A stretch of DNA of 50,389 nt. Origin: Candidatus Pelagibacter sp. GTDB taxonomy: Bacteria > Pseudomonadota > Alphaproteobacteria > Pelagibacterales > Pelagibacteraceae. Numbering within the stretch: the first letter of the stretch is position 1; each line of letters begins with the position of its first letter. The stretch is taken from assembly GCA_028139285.1 (NCBI GenBank), contig JAOINI010000007.1:1-50389 (forward strand), given 5' to 3'. This document shows, piece by piece, positions 46,767-50,389 of the stretch. The position numbers and the translations under genes were made by a program. The notes beneath the pieces were generated by a model. It was given only the letters and a program-made list of their open reading frames with translations. It did not search any database and was not told the origin of the DNA.

Positions 46767-48232
46767 GCAAAGAAAAATTTGATTATTTTATTAATGGTGA
46801 GAAAGGGAAGTACGAAGTAGTTATAGGTTTAGAAGTTCATGCTCAAGTCCTTTCTAATTCAAAACTTTTTTCAGGATCCTCAACAAAATTTGGAGCTGAT
46901 CCTAACAAACAGGTAAGTTTAATTGACTCTGCTTTTCCCGGAATGCTACCAGTTATCAATGAGGAGTGTGTGAAACAAGCTGTAAGAACAGGCTTAGGTT
47001 TAAATGCAAAAATAAATAATTATTCAGTTTTTGATAGAAAAAATTATTTTTATGCAGATCTTCCGCAGGGCTACCAGATCTCCCAATATAAAAATCCTAT
47101 TGTTGGTGAAGGAAAAGTTTTATTGGATATGGCTTATGGCTCAAAAGAAATTGGCATTGAAAGGCTTCATTTAGAACAGGATGCAGGCAAAAGTATCCAT
47201 GATATGGATCCTTCAAGTACATATGTTGATTTGAATCGTTCAGGAATTGCTCTAATGGAAATTGTTAGCAAACCAGACCTTCGTTCACCTGATGAAGTAA
47301 ATGCTTATATAAAAAAACTTAGAACTATTATGAGATACTTAGGTACTTGTGATGGCAATATGCAAGAAGGCTCATTAAGAGCAGATGTAAATGTATCTGT
47401 AAGAAAAGTAGGTGATAAAAAATTTGGTACAAGGTGCGAAATTAAAAATGTTAATTCAATTAAGTTTATGCAAATGGCGATTGAATATGAAGCAAATAGA
47501 CAAGTTGAATTATTAGAGGAAGGAAAAGAGATAGATCAAGAAACAAGATTATTTGATACCAAAAAAAATGAAACAAGGTCAATGAGGTCAAAAGAAGATG
47601 CTCACGATTATAGATATTTTCCTGATCCTGATCTTTTGCCATTACAACTTGAACAAACATTAATTGATAATATAAAAAAATCTTTACCTGAGCTGCCAGA
47701 TAATAAAAAGGATAGATTTATCAAAGAATATGGACTGAGCTCGTATGAGGCTAATGTATTAGTTTCTGAAAAAGAAATCTCTGATTTTTACGAAGAAGTT
47801 GCAAAATTATCTGATAAAAAACTTGCTGCTACATGGATGATGGGTGATTTATTTGCAATGCTTAACGAAAAAGGGCTAAATATTTCTAAGTCACCAATAT
47901 CTGCTAAAAATTTTGCTGAATTAGTACAATCAATTAAATCTGGAGAAATTTCAGGAAGAATAGCAAAAGAAGTTTTCGAAATTATGGTTGAAAGTGGTGA
48001 TAATCCAAAAAAAATTATAGAGTCAAAAGGGATGAAACAACAAAGCGATCCTAAAGAATTAGAAAAAATGATTAATGAAATACTATCAAAAAATAAAGAT
48101 AAAGTTGTTCAATATAAAGCTGGAAAAGAAAAATTATTTGGTTTTTTTGTTGGACAAGTTATGAAATTATCTGGCGGGAAAGCAAACCCTCAATTAACAA
48201 ATGAAATTCTAAAAAAGCTTTTAAAAGGCTAA
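46763..48232 (+). CDS. gatB: aspartyl/glutamyl-tRNA amidotransferase subunit B
   Basis: GatB carries the kinase/transamidase site and binds tRNA. The 489-aa protein begins with the cradle domain containing [13 protein letters not shown]. It keeps [20 protein letters not shown] and [11 protein letters not shown] in the core, and ends with the YqeY-like tail domain ([25 protein letters not shown]). GTG codons upstream are in frame, but the ATG at 46763, which overlaps the gatA stop, is the best start. It precedes the methyltransferase gene by 2 bases. Confidence 0.97.
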   Translation: MSKEKFDYFINGEKGKYEVVIGLEVHAQVLSNSKLFSGSSTKFGADPNKQVSLIDSAFPGMLPVINEECVKQAVRTGLGLNAKINNYSVFDRKNYFYADLPQGYQISQYKNPIVGEGKVLLDMAYGSKEIGIERLHLEQDAGKSIHDMDPSSTYVDLNRSGIALMEIVSKPDLRSPDEVNAYIKKLRTIMRYLGTCDGNMQEGSLRADVNVSVRKVGDKKFGTRCEIKNVNSIKFMQMAIEYEANRQVELLEEGKEIDQETRLFDTKKNETRSMRSKEDAHDYRYFPDPDLLPLQLEQTLIDNIKKSLPELPDNKKDRFIKEYGLSSYEANVLVSEKEISDFYEEVAKLSDKKLAATWMMGDLFAMLNEKGLNISKSPISAKNFAELVQSIKSGEISGRIAKEVFEIMVESGDNPKKIIESKGMKQQSDPKELEKMINEILSKNKDKVVQYKAGKEKLFGFFVGQVMKLSGGKANPQLTNEILKKLLKG

Positions 48233-48234
48233 TT

Positions 48235-48888
48235 ATGCCTAAAAAATTAGATTTAACTGAAAATCTTGAAAAATACATTATTGATCATTCAGAGCCTTTG
48301 ACTGATGTTCAGAAAGAGATAATCCAATATAATATAAGTCTTGGTAATCAACAGAGATTGCAGATTTCAGTTTCTCAAGCACAATTTCTACAAACATTAA
48401 TTAAAATCTCTAATATTAAAAAGATTTTAGAAATAGGAAGTTTTACAGGTTTTAGCGCTTTATCTATGGCCATAGCCCTTCCTTCTGATGGTCTTTTAAT
48501 CAGCTTAGATAAAAGTTCTGAATTCAGTATAAAAGCACAATCATTTTATCAAAAAGCAAATGAAAAAAGAATAAAGCAAATTATAAAACCTGCTATTGAA
48601 AGTCTAAATGAATTAAAAGACTCAAGTCAAAAATTTGATCTAATTTTTATTGATGCTGACAAGGAAAATTACCCTAATTATTATGAAACATGTTTAGAAC
48701 TTATTAATAAAAAAGGCCTTATTGTCATTGATAATGTTTTATGGCACGGAGAAGTAATAGACAACACGAAAAATGATAAATTAACAAATATTATTAGGGA
48801 ATTCAATTTACACATTAAGAAAGATAGTAGAGTCATAAAAAATATTATTCCAATTGGAGATGGACTTACAATTTGTATTAAAAAATAA
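48235..48888 (+). CDS. class I SAM-dependent O-methyltransferase (TrmR/catechol-OMT-like)
   Basis: The 217-aa protein belongs to the small metal-dependent O-methyltransferase family (COMT/CCoAOMT type). SAM motif I is KILEIGSFTGFSALSMA (about 63-79), acidic LDK lies at 91-93, and FDLIFIDADKENYPNYYE (about 134-151) and VIDNVLWHGEV (about 164-174) supply the metal-binding Asp/Asn. The end NIIPIGDGLTICIKK is typical. The last base overlaps the trhO start. Bacillus TrmR, which methylates tRNA 5-hydroxyuridine-34, is a member of about this size, so that role is proposed. A small-molecule O-methyltransferase is the alternative. Confidence 0.85.
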   Translation: MPKKLDLTENLEKYIIDHSEPLTDVQKEIIQYNISLGNQQRLQISVSQAQFLQTLIKISNIKKILEIGSFTGFSALSMAIALPSDGLLISLDKSSEFSIKAQSFYQKANEKRIKQIIKPAIESLNELKDSSQKFDLIFIDADKENYPNYYETCLELINKKGLIVIDNVLWHGEVIDNTKNDKLTNIIREFNLHIKKDSRVIKNIIPIGDGLTICIKK

Positions 48889-49793
48889 TGTATAAAATAT
48901 TTGGTTTTTATAAGTTTAAAAAAATTAAATTTTTAAAAAAATATAAATCTTTATTTCAAAAAGAAATACTTAAAAATAATGTGAGGGGCACAATAATTTT
49001 ATCAGCAGAGGGTATTAATGGAACAATTGCAGGCAAAAAAGTTGATATTAATAAAATAATAAAGATTATAAAAAGACAATTTCGTTTGAAGGATTTTGAT
49101 AGCAAGAATATTTCTAAGAGTCTTTTTCAACCATTCCACAAAGGTAAAATTAAGATCAAAAATGAAGTTGTTCCATTGGGTTTGAAAATAAACCCAAAAA
49201 ATAAAAAACTTAATAGATATGTTTCTGGAAAAACATGGAATAAACTTATTTCAAATAAAGAAACTTTAGTTATAGATGCTAGAAAACCATTTGAATATGA
49301 TGTTGGCACCTTTAAAAATTCTATAAATCCAAATATTCAAAATTTTAGAGATTTTCCAAAATATCTAAAAAAAGTCGATAAAGCCAAACCTGTAGCAATG
49401 TTCTGTACTGGAGGAATTAGATGTGAAAAGGCCTCCATATTTTTAAAAAGAAAAGGTTTTAAAAATGTTTTTCAATTAAAAGGTGGAATACTTAATTATT
49501 TGAGAAAAACTGAGAGGAAAGACAGTTTATGGAAAGGAGAATGTTTTGTTTTTGATAATAGAGTATCTCTTAAACACAAATTAAAACAGGGAACCTACTC
49601 TGTATGCAGTGGATGTCGAATGACTTTTTCAATAAAAGATAAAAAATCTCCCAAATATGAAGAGGGTGTTTCGTGTCCAAGGTGTTATGACACACTCTCA
49701 AATTCACAAAAAACAAGATTTCGCATGAGGCAAAATCAAATTAATCTTGCTAAAAAAGCTGGAAGAAAGCATAAATTTCAAAAGGAATTTTAA
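48888..49793 (+). CDS. trhO: tRNA uridine-34 hydroxylase TrhO (rhodanese-domain protein)
   Basis: TrhO (YceA) hydroxylates U34 of tRNA with oxygen to form 5-hydroxyuridine. The 301-aa protein has the N-terminal acylphosphatase-like domain (about 1-95, with GTIILSAEGINGTIAG) and a rhodanese domain with the loop CTGGIRC (173-179). C179 is at the same number as the catalytic Cys of E. coli TrhO. The C-terminal Cys-rich segment (CSGCRMTF and CPRCYD) could bind zinc. It overlaps the preceding O-methyltransferase by one base, which hints at a joint pathway. Confidence 0.93.
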   Translation: MYKIFGFYKFKKIKFLKKYKSLFQKEILKNNVRGTIILSAEGINGTIAGKKVDINKIIKIIKRQFRLKDFDSKNISKSLFQPFHKGKIKIKNEVVPLGLKINPKNKKLNRYVSGKTWNKLISNKETLVIDARKPFEYDVGTFKNSINPNIQNFRDFPKYLKKVDKAKPVAMFCTGGIRCEKASIFLKRKGFKNVFQLKGGILNYLRKTERKDSLWKGECFVFDNRVSLKHKLKQGTYSVCSGCRMTFSIKDKKSPKYEEGVSCPRCYDTLSNSQKTRFRMRQNQINLAKKAGRKHKFQKEF

Positions 49794-49795
49794 TT

Positions 49796-50389
49796 ATGGA
49801 TTTGACTAAAGGTTCAATTTGGCAACTCTTAAGAAAAGTGACCATACCTGCAAGCACAGGATCATTATTTCAAACTTTTTATAATCTAGTCGATACTTAT
49901 TTTGCAGGAAGAATTTCACCAGAAGCGTTAGCAGCAATTGCAAAATCTTGGCCAATATACTTCATAGCAATAGCTGTTGCGGTCGGAATTGGAGCCGGAA
50001 CTACAGCTCTAATCAGTAATTCAATTGGAGCTAAAGAGGACAGGAAAGCATCAATGTTCGTTGCTCAGTCCATAATTTTAGCAATAGTAGTTTCAATTTT
50101 TGTAACTTTATTTGGCTTAAATTTTTCTGATGAACTTTTGAGAATTATGGGCTCTTCTGAAGAAAGTATAATTTTAACACGTGAATATTTAGATATTATT
50201 TTTTTTGGAGCTATCATTGTATTAGTTCAATTATCTTTGAATGGAACTTTAAATGCTCAAGGTGATACAAAAAGTTATAGAAATGTTTTAATTTTTACCT
50301 TTTTCTTAAATATTTTTTTAAATCCATTATTTATATTTGGTTATGGATTTATACCAGCATTTGGAATTGCTGGCTTAGCTATTGCTACA
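49796..50389 (+). CDS. MATE-family efflux transporter, N-terminal part (cut by window end)
   Basis: The ATG at 49796 opens a frame that runs to the last base (198 codons, no stop). The translation starts MDLTKGSIWQLLRKVTIPAS and contains LFQTFYNLVDTYFAGRISPEALAAI, the conserved MATE helix 1-2 region, then GIGAGTTALISNSIGAKE and SLNGTLNAQGDT. These match Na+- or H+-coupled multidrug/toxin extrusion proteins of the NorM/DinF type. It lies 2 bases after trhO. The substrate is unknown, and the C-terminal half is outside the window. Confidence 0.88.
   Translation, partial: MDLTKGSIWQLLRKVTIPASTGSLFQTFYNLVDTYFAGRISPEALAAIAKSWPIYFIAIAVAVGIGAGTTALISNSIGAKEDRKASMFVAQSIILAIVVSIFVTLFGLNFSDELLRIMGSSEESIILTREYLDIIFFGAIIVLVQLSLNGTLNAQGDTKSYRNVLIFTFFLNIFLNPLFIFGYGFIPAFGIAGLAIAT

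Noticed and set aside
1..50389. CRISPR arrays, insertion sequences, prophage or toxin-antitoxin genes
   Set aside because: No spaced direct repeats, terminal inverted repeats, transposase, integrase or toxin-like small gene pairs were seen on reading through the window.

Overview
The window is a piece of an AT-rich, tightly packed bacterial chromosome, most likely from an alphaproteobacterium of the SAR11 (Pelagibacterales) type. The clues are the strong A/T bias of codons and spacers, Lys/Asn/Ile-rich proteins, genes that abut or overlap by 1-23 bases, very short regulatory gaps, and alphaproteobacterial-looking protein families and gene order. The clade is inferred from style and gene order, not from an alignment. 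No stretch over 300 bases lacks a gene. I see no CRISPR array, insertion sequence, phage gene, integrase or replication origin.

Layout. (1) 1-2502: a cut-off tRNA-Thr and rlmB on the minus strand, then tRNA-Tyr, tRNA-Gly, tuf and tRNA-Trp on the plus strand. (2) 2518-29625: one almost unbroken plus-strand block that joins the secE-nusG-rplKAJL-rpoBC, str (rpsL-rpsG-fusA), S10, spc and alpha operons. Its only sizeable gaps are 59 bases before rpoB, 148 bases before rpsL and 51 bases before rpsM. All three carry a plausible promoter or RNA hairpin. rpmD (L30), rpmJ (L36), rpsD (S4) and a second tuf are missing from their usual places. (3) 29636-35553: rluC, lipB, mgtE, panC, galU and a UDP-glucose dehydrogenase gene on alternating strands, with convergent pairs whose stop codons overlap. 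(4) 44970 down to 35546, minus strand: ruvX, pyrB, a dihydroorotase-like gene without its metal-binding HxH motif, plsY, an FkbM-like methyltransferase, a glycosyltransferase, topA, pdxA and a RidA-family gene, all close or overlapping. (5) 45022 to the end, plus strand: gatC-gatA-gatB, a class I O-methyltransferase, trhO and the start of a MATE-family transporter.

How the genes work together. Most of the window makes the translation and transcription machinery: ribosomal proteins, RNA polymerase, elongation factors, Sec translocon subunits, tRNAs, rRNA modification (rlmB, rluC) and tRNA-dependent amidation (gatCAB). The rest covers cofactors (lipB, panC, pdxA), pyrimidine synthesis (pyrB with its inactive partner), phospholipid synthesis (plsY), sugar-nucleotide and surface glycan chemistry (galU, UDP-glucose dehydrogenase, glycosyltransferase) and Mg2+ uptake (mgtE).

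The most interesting hypothesis is at 48235-49793. A small O-methyltransferase of the family that contains Bacillus TrmR directly overlaps trhO, the tRNA U34 hydroxylase. Together they could form a compact pathway to 5-methoxyuridine at the tRNA wobble base.
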